A stretch of DNA of 64,000 nucleotides from an uncultured bacterium (lineage in GTDB: Bacteria; Bacillota; Clostridia; Lachnospirales; Lachnospiraceae). The stretch covers positions 1-64,000 of the forward strand of contig CAMSTY010000004.1 of NCBI GenBank assembly GCA_947063875.1, written 5' to 3'. Both the position numbers and the translations under genes were made by a program. Within the stretch, counting starts at the first letter, position 1, and each line of letters starts with the position of its first letter. Under the pieces are notes generated by a model, which was not told the DNA's origin, made no database searches, and saw nothing but the letters and a program-made list of their open reading frames with translations. Positions 34,201 to 42,263 of the stretch are shown one piece after another.

Positions 34201-35574
34201 ATGATTAAAAAGGTTTTGATTGCCAACCGGGGCGAGATTGCGGTGCGGATTATACGCGCCTGCCGGAATATGGGGATTTTCAGCGTGGCGATTTATTCCA
34301 AGGAGGATGAGAACAGCCTTCACGCCCAGCTGGCAGACCAGCGGGTCTGTATCGGAGAGGGGCCGGCCAAGGACAGCTACCTGAATATGGACCGGATTAT
34401 CAGCGCAGCCCTGAATGTGGATGCGGATGCCATTCATCCAGGTTTTGGGTTTCTGTCGGAGAACAGTTCCTTTGCGAGAAAATGCCGGGAAAATGAACTG
34501 ATCTTTATCGGGCCGGACCCGGATGTGATTGACCGGATGGGAAATAAGTCCCAGGCCAGGCAGACCATGATGAATGCGGGAGTCCCGGTGGTTCCGGGAA
34601 CCAAGGAGCCGGTCTACGATGTGGAGAAAGGAAAGATGCTGGCGGAGGAGATTGGCTATCCGATCATGATTAAGGCTTCTTCCGGCGGCGGCGGCAAGGG
34701 GATGCGGGTGGCTGCCAATGAGGAGGAATTTGAATTCCAGTTTAATATGGCCCAGCGGGAGTCGGCGAATGCCTTTGGGGATGATACCATGTATCTGGAA
34801 CGTTTTATTGGAAATCCCCGCCATGTGGAGATCCAGATTATGGCGGATGCCCATGGAAATGTAGTGGCCCTGGGAGAGCGTGACTGCTCGGTCCAGCGAA
34901 ATCATCAGAAGCTGATTGAAGAGTCTCCGTCTCCGGCCATTGACGAGGGCACTCGTCAGAAAATGAATGAATACGCGGTGCTGGCGGCAAAGACTGTGGG
35001 ATACACCAATGCCGGGACCATCGAGTACATTGTAAGCCCCGGAGGGGAGTTTTATTTTATGGAGATGAATACCCGGATTCAGGTGGAGCATGGGGTCACG
35101 GAGATGGTGACGGGCACGGACCTGATTATCGAGCAGATCCGGGTGGCTATGGGGGAGGCCTTAAGCTTTTCCCAGGAGGACATCCGCCTGCGGGGCCATG
35201 CCATCGAATGCCGGATCAATGCGGAGGTGCCGGGGCACAATTTTATGCCAAGTCCCGGGGTGGTTCAGAACATCCATCTCCCGGCAGGAAACGGGGTGCG
35301 GGTGGATACGGCCTTGTATGCCGGCTATCGGATTCCGGCGGAGTATGATTCCATGATCGCCAAGGTGATTGTCCATGCCCCGGACCGTCCGGCGGCAATC
35401 CGCAAGATGCTGGGTGCCTTAGATGAGATGGTGATCACCGGGGTGGATACTAATCTTGATTTCCAGTTCCAGATTATGAGGAGCAAAATTTTCCGGGAGG
35501 GAAAGGCGGATACTGGCTTTATTGAAAAGTTCATGAATTTAAAACAGCCGGTTCCCGATGTGCCGGAGATATAA
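34201..35574 (+). CDS. accC: biotin carboxylase
   Basis: A 457-residue ATP-grasp enzyme that carboxylates biotin on the carrier protein using bicarbonate and ATP. Visible: KKVLIANRGEIAVRIIRACR at the N terminus, HPGFGFLSEN, the glycine-rich ATP loop KASSGGGGKGMRV, ERDCSVQRNHQKLIEE, and the catalytic MEMNTRIQVEHGVTEMVTG. Full length for the family. The ATG at 34201 is 8 bases after AGGAGG; GTG at 34198 is the alternative. It lies 19 bp after accB and 35 bp before pxpA. Confidence 0.95.
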   Translation: MIKKVLIANRGEIAVRIIRACRNMGIFSVAIYSKEDENSLHAQLADQRVCIGEGPAKDSYLNMDRIISAALNVDADAIHPGFGFLSENSSFARKCRENELIFIGPDPDVIDRMGNKSQARQTMMNAGVPVVPGTKEPVYDVEKGKMLAEEIGYPIMIKASSGGGGKGMRVAANEEEFEFQFNMAQRESANAFGDDTMYLERFIGNPRHVEIQIMADAHGNVVALGERDCSVQRNHQKLIEESPSPAIDEGTRQKMNEYAVLAAKTVGYTNAGTIEYIVSPGGEFYFMEMNTRIQVEHGVTEMVTGTDLIIEQIRVAMGEALSFSQEDIRLRGHAIECRINAEVPGHNFMPSPGVVQNIHLPAGNGVRVDTALYAGYRIPAEYDSMIAKVIVHAPDRPAAIRKMLGALDEMVITGVDTNLDFQFQIMRSKIFREGKADTGFIEKFMNLKQPVPDVPEI

Positions 35575-35609
35575 AAGGTGAACATTTGAAAAAGAAATGA
35601 GGAAATAAT

Positions 35610-36377
35610 ATGTACCACGTAGATCTAAACAGCGATTTGGGAGAAAGCTTTGGAAGATATACCCTGGGTATGGACGAGAGGGTGATTCCTCTGATTACCT
35701 CCGCCAATGTGGCCTGCGGCTATCATGCCTCGGACCCGGTGGTGATGGCGAAGACCGTTTCCATGGCAAAGGAGGCCAAAATCCGGGTGGGCGCCCACCC
35801 GGGGTTTCCGGATTTGATGGGATTTGGCCGCAGAAATATGGCCGTGACGCCTGCAGAGGCAAAGGACTATGTATTGTATCAATTGGGCGCCTTAGATGGG
35901 TTTTGCCGTTCTGCAGGAATCCGGATGCAGCATGTAAAGCCTCACGGCGCCTTGTATAATATGGCAGCCAAGGACTATGAGCTGTCAAAAGGGATCTGCC
36001 AGGCCATAGAGGAATTCGACAAAGACCTGATTGTCCTGGCTCTAAGCGGAGGCCAGCTGGCCCGGGCGGCGCAGGATATGGGACTTCGCACGGCCCTGGA
36101 GGTATTTGCAGACCGGGCGTACGAGGAGGACGGGACCCTGGTGGGCCGGGGGAAGCCGGGAGCCATGATTACCGACGAGGAAGAGGCAATTTCCCGGGTA
36201 ATCCGTATGGTCAAGGAGCAGGCCGTCACTGCCGTCACCGGCAAAGACATCCCCATCCGTGCTGACTCCGTCTGCGTTCATGGAGACGGGGAGAAAGCCC
36301 TGGCCTTCGTGGAGAAAATCCGGCAGGCCCTTGGCAGGGAAGGAATTGCGCTGTGCCCGTTGGAGGAGCTGTGCTGA
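35610..36377 (+). CDS. pxpA: 5-oxoprolinase subunit PxpA (LamB/YcsF family)
   Basis: A 255-residue LamB/YcsF protein with the hallmark start VDLNSDLGESFGRYTLGMDE, then SANVACGYHASDP and HPGFPDLMGFGRRNM, KPHGALYN and EVFADRAYEEDGTLVGR. PxpA has a metal-dependent (beta/alpha) barrel and carries out the ring-opening part of ATP-dependent 5-oxoprolinase with PxpBC. It closes the operon; product is glutamate. Confidence 0.95.
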   Translation: MYHVDLNSDLGESFGRYTLGMDERVIPLITSANVACGYHASDPVVMAKTVSMAKEAKIRVGAHPGFPDLMGFGRRNMAVTPAEAKDYVLYQLGALDGFCRSAGIRMQHVKPHGALYNMAAKDYELSKGICQAIEEFDKDLIVLALSGGQLARAAQDMGLRTALEVFADRAYEEDGTLVGRGKPGAMITDEEEAISRVIRMVKEQAVTAVTGKDIPIRADSVCVHGDGEKALAFVEKIRQALGREGIALCPLEELC

Positions 36378-36461
36378 TCTTTTTCCTGTCTGAGGCCATT
36401 GCGATACCGTCAAGGCGATGGTTTCCTTATATTTTCTGACTTTGGAAGGAAGTGCTTCGGG

Positions 36462-36511
36462 AACAGGATTGTCCGGGATTGTTTAAAACAGCAATCCCGG
36501 TCAATCCTGTT
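36462..36511. repeat. strong 20-bp-stem hairpin in intergenic region
   Basis: AACAGGATTG-T-CCGGGATTG (36462-36481) pairs with CAATCCCGG-T-CAATCCTGTT (36492-36511): a stem of 19 paired bases with one T-T mismatch and a 10-base loop. No clean T-run follows. It may end the pxp message or be the core of a small repeat. The rest of 36378-36592 holds no gene. Confidence 0.7.
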
Positions 36512-36592
36512 TGTGGGTCTGCCCTTCCGAGAAGTATCTGATCAGGAATGTCCTTTTCGGAAGATAAAAATTACGATCTCTGCATTTTCTGC

Positions 36593-36621
36593 TTGAATCT
36601 TCCCGACCCATGAATTATAAT
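36593..36621 (+). promoter_or_regulatory. promoter of the Gfo/Idh-EamA pair
   Basis: TTGAAT (36593-36598), 17-base spacer, TATAAT (36616-36621). It lies across the in-frame ATG at 36610, which rules that codon out as the start and supports GTG 36691. Confidence 0.75.
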
Positions 36622-36690
36622 AGAAAAATTGACATAAAGCCGGAAAAGCTGTATCTAAATTTCTGGAAAAAGGAGAGAAAGGAACGGAAA

Positions 36691-37668
36691 GTGAAGGTTG
36701 GAATATTAGGTGCCGGAATGATGGTAAATATGTTGATGGAGACCATAGACCAGCTGAATTTCTCCTATACGGCAGTATTGGGAAGAAGGGAATCGGAGGA
36801 AAAGGCCAGAAAACTTTGCCGAGATCATGGGTTGGATGCTTGTTTTTTTGATTATGAGGAGTTGCTGGAAAGCGATGTGGATACGATCTATGTGGCTCTG
36901 CCCAATCATCTTCACAGCGGGTTTGCGAAAAAAGCGCTGCTTTACGGTAAACATGTGATCGTCGAAAAGCCGGCCACAGCCAACGCCGCGCAGCTGAAAG
37001 AACTTATGGAGATTGCCAAAGAGCAGAAGAGGATGCTTTTTGAGGCGATGAACATTCATTATCTCCCGGCATATCTGTCTTTGAAGGAGGCTTTGCTTCA
37101 GGTGGGACGACCTAAAATTGTGAGTTTGAATTACAGCCAGTATTCTTCCCGTTATGATTCCTTCCGGGATGGACAGATCCTGGCAGCGTTTGATCCCATG
37201 AAGGCCGGAGGGGCTGTGATGGATTTGAATGTTTACAATGTTCACGCTGTCGTGGGGCTTTTCGGAAGGCCGAAAAGGGTATCCTATATGGCAAATGTAG
37301 AGAGAGGGATCGACACCAGCGGGGTTTTGGTTCTGGATTACGGGGATTTTAAGGTGCCTTCCATTGGGGCCAAAGACTGCAAGGCTCCTGTCCGCTGTAC
37401 GATTCAGGGGGAAGAGGGATGCTTTGTGATATCTGGCCCTATGAATCAGATGGAAGGTTATGAACGCATTCTGAATGATGGCAGGACCGTGGGATATCAG
37501 GTGGATAAGCCAAAGAACCGGCTGTATTATGAATTTATGGAGTTTCAAAGAATGATTGAGGAAAAGGACTGGGAAAAAGAAGCGGCGATGCTGGAAACAA
37601 GTCTGATCGTAGCGGAGATTTTGGAGGAAGCGAGAAGGCAGAATGGGATTTTTACGGATTTCAGGTGA
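36691..37668 (+). CDS. Gfo/Idh/MocA-family oxidoreductase
   Basis: A 325-residue NAD(P)-dependent dehydrogenase. The start is GTG 36691, with AGAAAGGAA 6 bases before it. The Rossmann fold begins VKVGILGAGMMVNML; the family motif YVALPNHLHSGFAKKAL is followed by VIVEKPAT (catalytic Lys in EKP). The C-terminal alpha/beta domain has GGAVMDLNVYNVHAVVGLFG. Substrates in this family are sugars and polyols and cannot be inferred here. It is followed 4 bp later by a drug/metabolite exporter-type carrier. Confidence 0.88.
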   Translation: MKVGILGAGMMVNMLMETIDQLNFSYTAVLGRRESEEKARKLCRDHGLDACFFDYEELLESDVDTIYVALPNHLHSGFAKKALLYGKHVIVEKPATANAAQLKELMEIAKEQKRMLFEAMNIHYLPAYLSLKEALLQVGRPKIVSLNYSQYSSRYDSFRDGQILAAFDPMKAGGAVMDLNVYNVHAVVGLFGRPKRVSYMANVERGIDTSGVLVLDYGDFKVPSIGAKDCKAPVRCTIQGEEGCFVISGPMNQMEGYERILNDGRTVGYQVDKPKNRLYYEFMEFQRMIEEKDWEKEAAMLETSLIVAEILEEARRQNGIFTDFR

Positions 37669-37672
37669 AAAG

Positions 37673-38611
37673 ATGAGTAAAAAAATTGATTTAACCAATA
37701 TGAAGGTAGTTCTTCTGGCAGCAGGCCTCTGCTGCTTTTTGTGGGGAAGCGCTGCGCCGGCCATTAAGATCGGATACCGGCTGTTTCAGATCGATTCGGC
37801 AGATACGGCTTCGATTTTGATGTTTGCAGGAATTCGTTTTCTGCTGGCGGGATTTCTGGTGATTGCATACCACAGTGCGGTAAGCGGCCGCTGGATTATG
37901 CCGCCGAAAGGTTCGGGAGTGGCGGTTGGCAGCCTGGCTCTGACCCAGACCGTTTTGCAATATCTGTTTTATTATGTGGGACTGTCCCACGCCAGCGGTG
38001 TGCACAGCGCGATTATCACCGGCACCAATGTGTTTTTCTCCATGCTGTGCGCCAGCCTGATTTTCAGGTATGAAAAGCTGGATGCAAATAAGATCGCGGG
38101 GTGCGTTCTTGGATTTCTGGGAATTGCGATTGTGAATCTGGCAGGGGCAGGCTCGGAAAAGATGTTTTCGATCTCCTTTTTCGGGGAGGGGTTTGTGCTG
38201 ATGGCCCAGATTTTCTATGCCGTTTCCGGCTCACTGATAAAGAAATATGCGAAAGAGTTTGATGTGGTTACGCTGTCCGGGTACCAGTTTATGGCCGGAG
38301 GCACGGCGTTGCTGATCATCGGCAAGGTCTGCGGCGGCACGCTGTCGGGGGCAGTAGGGCCTTCTGCCTTTGCACTTCTTTTGTATATGGGGATTTTATC
38401 GGCGGTTGCCTATACTTTGTGGGGAGTGTTGCTGAAATATAATCCGGTGAGCCGTGTGACGGTTTTTGGATTTATGAATCCTATGTTCGGCGTGATTTTA
38501 TCGGCCATTTTCCTGGGGGAGACCGGGCAGGCGCTGACCTGGAATACCCTGGCGGCGTTGATTTTGGTATGCCTGGGAATCTATGTGGTGAACAGAGAGA
38601 AGAAGCACTGA
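37673..38611 (+). CDS. EamA/DMT-family transporter
   Basis: A 312-residue protein with ten hydrophobic helices in two EamA repeats; the first begins GLCCFLWGSAAPAIKIGYRL, the second FFGEGFVLMAQIFYAVSGSLIKK. Such carriers move amino acids, nucleosides or other metabolites, mostly outward. The ATG at 37673 follows AGGTGAAA. It shares a promoter with the Gfo/Idh gene and ends at a strong terminator. Confidence 0.88.
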   Translation: MSKKIDLTNMKVVLLAAGLCCFLWGSAAPAIKIGYRLFQIDSADTASILMFAGIRFLLAGFLVIAYHSAVSGRWIMPPKGSGVAVGSLALTQTVLQYLFYYVGLSHASGVHSAIITGTNVFFSMLCASLIFRYEKLDANKIAGCVLGFLGIAIVNLAGAGSEKMFSISFFGEGFVLMAQIFYAVSGSLIKKYAKEFDVVTLSGYQFMAGGTALLIIGKVCGGTLSGAVGPSAFALLLYMGILSAVAYTLWGVLLKYNPVSRVTVFGFMNPMFGVILSAIFLGETGQALTWNTLAALILVCLGIYVVNREKKH

Positions 38612-38625
38612 TGAAGGAGACCATG

Positions 38626-38696
38626 AAAGAAATCCCGCAATATAGAACGTATATTGTAGAAAATACGTTTTATGCTGCGGGATTTCTTTATTTTTT
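38626..38696. terminator. bidirectional terminator between convergent genes
   Basis: AAAGAAATCCCGCA (38626-38639) pairs perfectly with TGCGGGATTTCTTT (38676-38689), with a second inner stem AACGTAT/ATACGTT. T-rich on the right and A-rich on the left, it serves EamA from one side and the wall-protein gene from the other. Confidence 0.9.
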
Positions 38697-38700
38697 GCTT

Positions 38701-39378
38701 TTAGTAATTGGATACGCCTGGCCCTTTGCTGGCGAGAGAATTTCCGGAAGATACGACCCGGCTCCCGGAGGAGTCAGAACTCTGCGAGGAACTTTGGCCT
38801 GAGGCCTGAGCGCCGGCGTTGTCAGAGTCGTAATAATTGTTTACGGACCCGGTGGAGGTGCATATTCCGTCAGGTCCGAAGGTATAGTTGGCCCCATCGA
38901 TATTTTTGGAGATGCCGGCCACCATCCGTCCGTCTCCGGCCGGGTCCAGATAATAGAAGGCGCCGTTCTTTTTCAGCCATCCGGTCAGCTTTTTGCCGTC
39001 GCTTTTGAAGAAGTACCAATAGCCGTCAATCTCAATGGCTGAGTTGAGCACGCATTTGCCGGAATCCGGCCGCAGGTAATACCAGTCTCCGTCAATTTGA
39101 CGCCAGCCGGTGGTAAGCATGCCGTTCTCCTGCATGTAGTAATATTCTCCGTCCAGCTTCAGCCATCCGGTCACCATGGAACCATCGGAAAGAAAATAAT
39201 AGTAGTTGCCATCCACAACGGCCAGGCCGGTAGTCAGGCTTCCATCCGGCTGATAATAGTAGGTTTTGCCGTTGGACTGGCTCCATCCGGCGGCCAGCGT
39301 CGGGAATACCGGCATAATGGCAAGGCTTCCGGCCAACCCCAAAAGCGCTATATTTTTTGCCGTTTTTTTCAATTTCAT
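38701..39378 (-). CDS. secreted choline-binding/glucan-binding repeat protein
   Basis: A 225-residue exported protein. The signal peptide is MKLKKTAKNIALLGLAGS followed by a hydrophobic core and an AxA cleavage site (TLAAG). From residue 30 come about seven aromatic repeats of roughly 20 residues (GWLKLDGEYYYMQENGMLTT, then GWRQIDGDWYYLRPDSGK), the CW-binding/choline-binding pattern. The last 35 residues are rich in Ser and Gly. No enzymatic domain, so it is probably a surface adhesin or wall-bound spacer. GGAGG lies 8 bases before the ATG at 39378. Confidence 0.88.
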   Translation of the reverse strand: MKLKKTAKNIALLGLAGSLAIMPVFPTLAAGWSQSNGKTYYYQPDGSLTTGLAVVDGNYYYFLSDGSMVTGWLKLDGEYYYMQENGMLTTGWRQIDGDWYYLRPDSGKCVLNSAIEIDGYWYFFKSDGKKLTGWLKKNGAFYYLDPAGDGRMVAGISKNIDGANYTFGPDGICTSTGSVNNYYDSDNAGAQASGQSSSQSSDSSGSRVVSSGNSLASKGPGVSNY

Positions 39379-39415
39379 CGGGTTATCCTCCTTGTAACGA
39401 AAAATGCTTATACCT

Positions 39416-39446
39416 ATTATAAAGGTTGGAACGGTTCCAGGGTCAA
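39416..39446 (-). promoter_or_regulatory. candidate promoter of the wall-protein gene
   Basis: Minus strand TTGACC (39446-39441) and TATAAT (39421-39416), 19 bases apart (17-18 if the -10 is read as TTTATA or TTATAA). GGAAC-CGTTCC, a small palindrome, sits in the spacer and could be an operator. Confidence 0.5.
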
Positions 39447-39508
39447 GGCCTTTTTTACGAGCCGGCAATCCATTAGAATTTATATACTCAATAATCCATA
39501 TTGATTTG

Positions 39509-40078
39509 CTATGATGTATGCATATCAGAAAACCACAAAACGGAGTAATCATAGCGATGCCATTCTAAAAAATGATCTGTGAATTTGGCAAAAAATCTAA
39601 AAAAAGAACCGTATAACCATAATAAGCAGATAACGTCCCGATAAAAAACACAAAAGAACGTACTGTTGCAAAGAAAGCCTTTGTTTCCATTCATCATCAT
39701 TTCATGCAAGGGGCGCAGATAGCAGATTACTTCATGATCACAAATTACATTCTTTGAAAATCCCGTAAGTTCCCGTTTCCCTGCCACGTCCTCTGTCAGA
39801 CCAAGCATAATTTTCTTGCTGATATTAAAGCCGCGGTAGTCCAGTGCACTATCGTCAGACTGTACGCAGGCATGGTTATCGCCCGGATTAAATAAAACAA
39901 CATTCCCCTGCCCAATCGTGTAGCCTATGTTTCTGCAGGACAGGCAGCGTTCCCCGTTCTCTACAAAACCAATCACAGAATGCTCATGGAAATGGTTGGG
40001 AAACGGCTGAACAATCCCCTCCTTGCCAAAAACTATTGGAAGCCAAAAGCCTTTAAAATTCTTGTAAGATATCTTCAT
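39509..40078 (-). pseudogene. decayed AraC-family regulator (sensor domain only)
   Basis: From MKISYKNFKGFWLPIVFG the frame reads a good cupin-type AraC ligand domain: FPNHFHEHSVIGFVENGERC, VVLFNPGDNHACVQ and YRGFNIS. After HEMMMNGNK (about 39690) the text turns into unrelated Phe/Trp-rich sequence and stops. The DNA-binding AraC domain is missing. It is a truncated or frameshifted gene. Confidence 0.75.
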
Positions 40079-40385
40079 TTTTTGACGATGGTATCTGCTG
40101 GCAAATGCACATCTCTCGGAGAGCAGCGGAGGCAAAAATCAATCCCCCTCCCGGATACAGGCGAGGATTGGCTGAGATTATTGCAGCATTATATTGTATG
40201 CTGAAAGCAAGCGTATGTATTGCATACGGGGCGCTTTTCCGACTTGGGGGCGGTGATGGCGGCCCGGCCGCAGGTAAAGGAGTTTTAAATAAAATATATA
40301 GATGGCTTTTTGCAGGATTTCCTATATAATAAAAGCATGGACTTGAAGGTAAAGTTTGAAAGATTCAGAATCATGGAGGTGAAAA

Positions 40386-40571
40386 ATGCTAATAGATTTT
40401 AATGCTAAGCCTGAACGGAAAATGCCAGAGATGAATGGCGACACTGGTGAAATGTCTGCAAAAATGTTTAGGAACGAAAAAGGGAAGATAATACCTTGCA
40501 AAATCCATGCAGGGGGTTCCATTGGGATGCACGGACATCCGGCAAGCGACGATATTAACTACATTGTATAG
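40386..40571 (+). pseudogene. truncated cupin-domain protein
   Basis: A 61-residue reading frame with GGTG-type ribosome site. It begins MLIDFNAKPERKMPEMNGD and contains the first half of a cupin with metal-ligand histidines (GGSIGMHGHPASDDINYIV), then stops abruptly at the point where the family normally continues SGEG. Small cupin proteins have about 110 residues, so the 3' half is lost. The DNA right after (40572-40638) is the leader of the next gene. The stretch 40079-40385 holds no supportable feature. Confidence 0.7.
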
Positions 40572-40638
40572 TAATATGAATATTTTAGAAAAGCCAAGTG
40601 TGAGAGCATTTGCAATCCGAAGGAGGGAGGTCTTAAAG

Positions 40639-41469
40639 ATGCTGGCAGATTATCATGTGCATACGGCGTTTAGCGATGATTCGGTGTATCCGATGGAGGA
40701 GGTGGTGAGGGACGCGATAGAGATGGGCCTGGATGAGATCTGCTTTACGGACCATGTGGACTATGGGGTAAAGGTGGACTGGGACAGCAAGGAAGAGGTG
40801 GCGTATCGGGACGGGGAGCCTCTGGCCAATGTGGATTATCCGAAGTATGTGGAGCAGATTGAAAAGATGCAAAAGCTATATGGGGACAGGATCGGCATAA
40901 AGCTGGGTATGGAATTTGGAGTGCAGATGCATACGATTCCCCAGTTTGAGTCTCTGTTTTGCCGGTATCCTTTTGATTTTATTATTTTGTCGGTTCATCA
41001 GGTGGAGGACAAGGAGTTCTGGACCCAGGATTTTCAGAAAGGGCGTACGCAGAAGGAATACAATGAGCGCTATTATGAGGAAATGTTAAACCTGGTGAAG
41101 CATTATAAGGATTACAGTGTGCTGGGGCATATGGATTTGATTGTGCGGTATGACAAAATGGGAAGCTATCCCTTTTCACAGGTGAAGCCTTATGTGGCGG
41201 ATATTCTGAAAAGGGTGATTGCAGATGGAAAGGGCATAGAGGTCAATACCTCCTCTCACAGATATGGGCTGAGGGATGCGACGCCGTCAAGGGAGATTCT
41301 GGAGTTATACTATCAGCTGGGAGGCAGGATTATCACTCTGGGGAGCGACAGCCATAAGCCGGAGCATCTGGGGACTCATATGGATGAGGCGAGAGGGCTG
41401 CTGAAGGGGATAGGGTTTCGGGAGTTTTGTACTTATGAGAAGATGGAGCCGGTATTTCATTCGTTGTGA
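40639..41469 (+). CDS. PHP-domain phosphatase, histidinol-phosphatase (HisJ/HisK) family
   Basis: A 276-residue PHP protein. Metal-binding motifs: DYHVHTAFSDDS at residues 4-15, CFTDHVDYGVK near 40, GMEFGVQ near 95, SVHQVE near 118, LGHMDLIVRY near 160 and TLGSDSHKPEHLG near 235. These fit the HisJ-type histidinol phosphatases (histidine synthesis, next-to-last step). No other his genes are nearby, so other phosphoesters remain possible. The ATG at 40639 follows GGAGGGAGG; the frame is open upstream but without a site. Confidence 0.88.
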   Translation: MLADYHVHTAFSDDSVYPMEEVVRDAIEMGLDEICFTDHVDYGVKVDWDSKEEVAYRDGEPLANVDYPKYVEQIEKMQKLYGDRIGIKLGMEFGVQMHTIPQFESLFCRYPFDFIILSVHQVEDKEFWTQDFQKGRTQKEYNERYYEEMLNLVKHYKDYSVLGHMDLIVRYDKMGSYPFSQVKPYVADILKRVIADGKGIEVNTSSHRYGLRDATPSREILELYYQLGGRIITLGSDSHKPEHLGTHMDEARGLLKGIGFREFCTYEKMEPVFHSL

Positions 41470-41532
41470 GGATGTGTGGAAGGAATGCAAAAATCTAAAA
41501 AGCACAGGAAATAGAAAGATGAGGGAAAAGTT

Positions 41533-42162
41533 ATGACAAACAAGGAACGCAGGGATGCGCAGATGGCTTACATTTCAGATGAGAGTGTGATGGAAGAGCA
41601 GAAAATATGCAGAAGGAAGCTGCAGGTCCTGAATTTTATGGACCGTTCTGATTTTGCCGGGATTGAAAAAGTAGTGAAGGATTTGCTTGGAAAATCGGAG
41701 GGAGCGTTTATTAATCCGCCGTTTTACTGTGATTATGGGACTCATATTGAGGTGGGGAAGAATTTTTTTGCCAATTATAACTGTATGATCCTGGATGTGG
41801 CCAAGGTGAGGATTGGGGATTATTGCCAGATGGCGCCCAATGTGGCAATCTATACGGCAGGACATCCGATTCATCCGGTCAGCCGCAATTCGCTGTATGA
41901 GTATGGGAAGGAAGTGACGATCGGGGACAATGTATGGATCGGTGGAAATACGGTGATCTGCCCGGGGGTTCATATTGGGGATAATGTGGTGATCGGCGCG
42001 GGGAGCGTGGTCACAAAGGATATTCCGGAGTGGTCGGTTGCGGTGGGGAACCCGTGCAGGGTGATCCGCAGGATTACGGATGCGGATAAGAGAAAGCTGT
42101 TTGGCAGTGAGGAGATTGATGAGGAAGCCTGGAATGATATTATCGGTAAAATGGAGTCCTAA
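41533..42162 (+). CDS. sugar O-acetyltransferase (LacA/Maa/NodL type)
   Basis: A 209-residue left-handed beta-helix acetyltransferase. It has the N-terminal Mac domain (MEEQKICRRKLQVLN), hexapeptide repeats such as IGDYCQMAPNVAIYTAGHP with the catalytic His, and IGDNVWIGGNTVICPGVHIG. It moves acetyl from acetyl-CoA to a sugar such as maltose or galactoside; the role in cells is often detoxification of non-metabolised sugars. It stands between the PHP gene and the LacI gene. Confidence 0.92.
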   Translation: MTNKERRDAQMAYISDESVMEEQKICRRKLQVLNFMDRSDFAGIEKVVKDLLGKSEGAFINPPFYCDYGTHIEVGKNFFANYNCMILDVAKVRIGDYCQMAPNVAIYTAGHPIHPVSRNSLYEYGKEVTIGDNVWIGGNTVICPGVHIGDNVVIGAGSVVTKDIPEWSVAVGNPCRVIRRITDADKRKLFGSEEIDEEAWNDIIGKMES

Positions 42163-42263
42163 GAGATGTGGCAGGACCGGAGGCCAGTCAGGCAAAGAGG
42201 GCCTGGAGGGTGCCTGTGCCGGGGTATTTATGACATTCACTGTTATTTCCGCCAGACGGCGCA

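Noticed and set aside
36399-36596. 65-codon frame between pxpA and the Gfo/Idh gene
   Set aside because: It spans the strong hairpin and the promoter; not coding.
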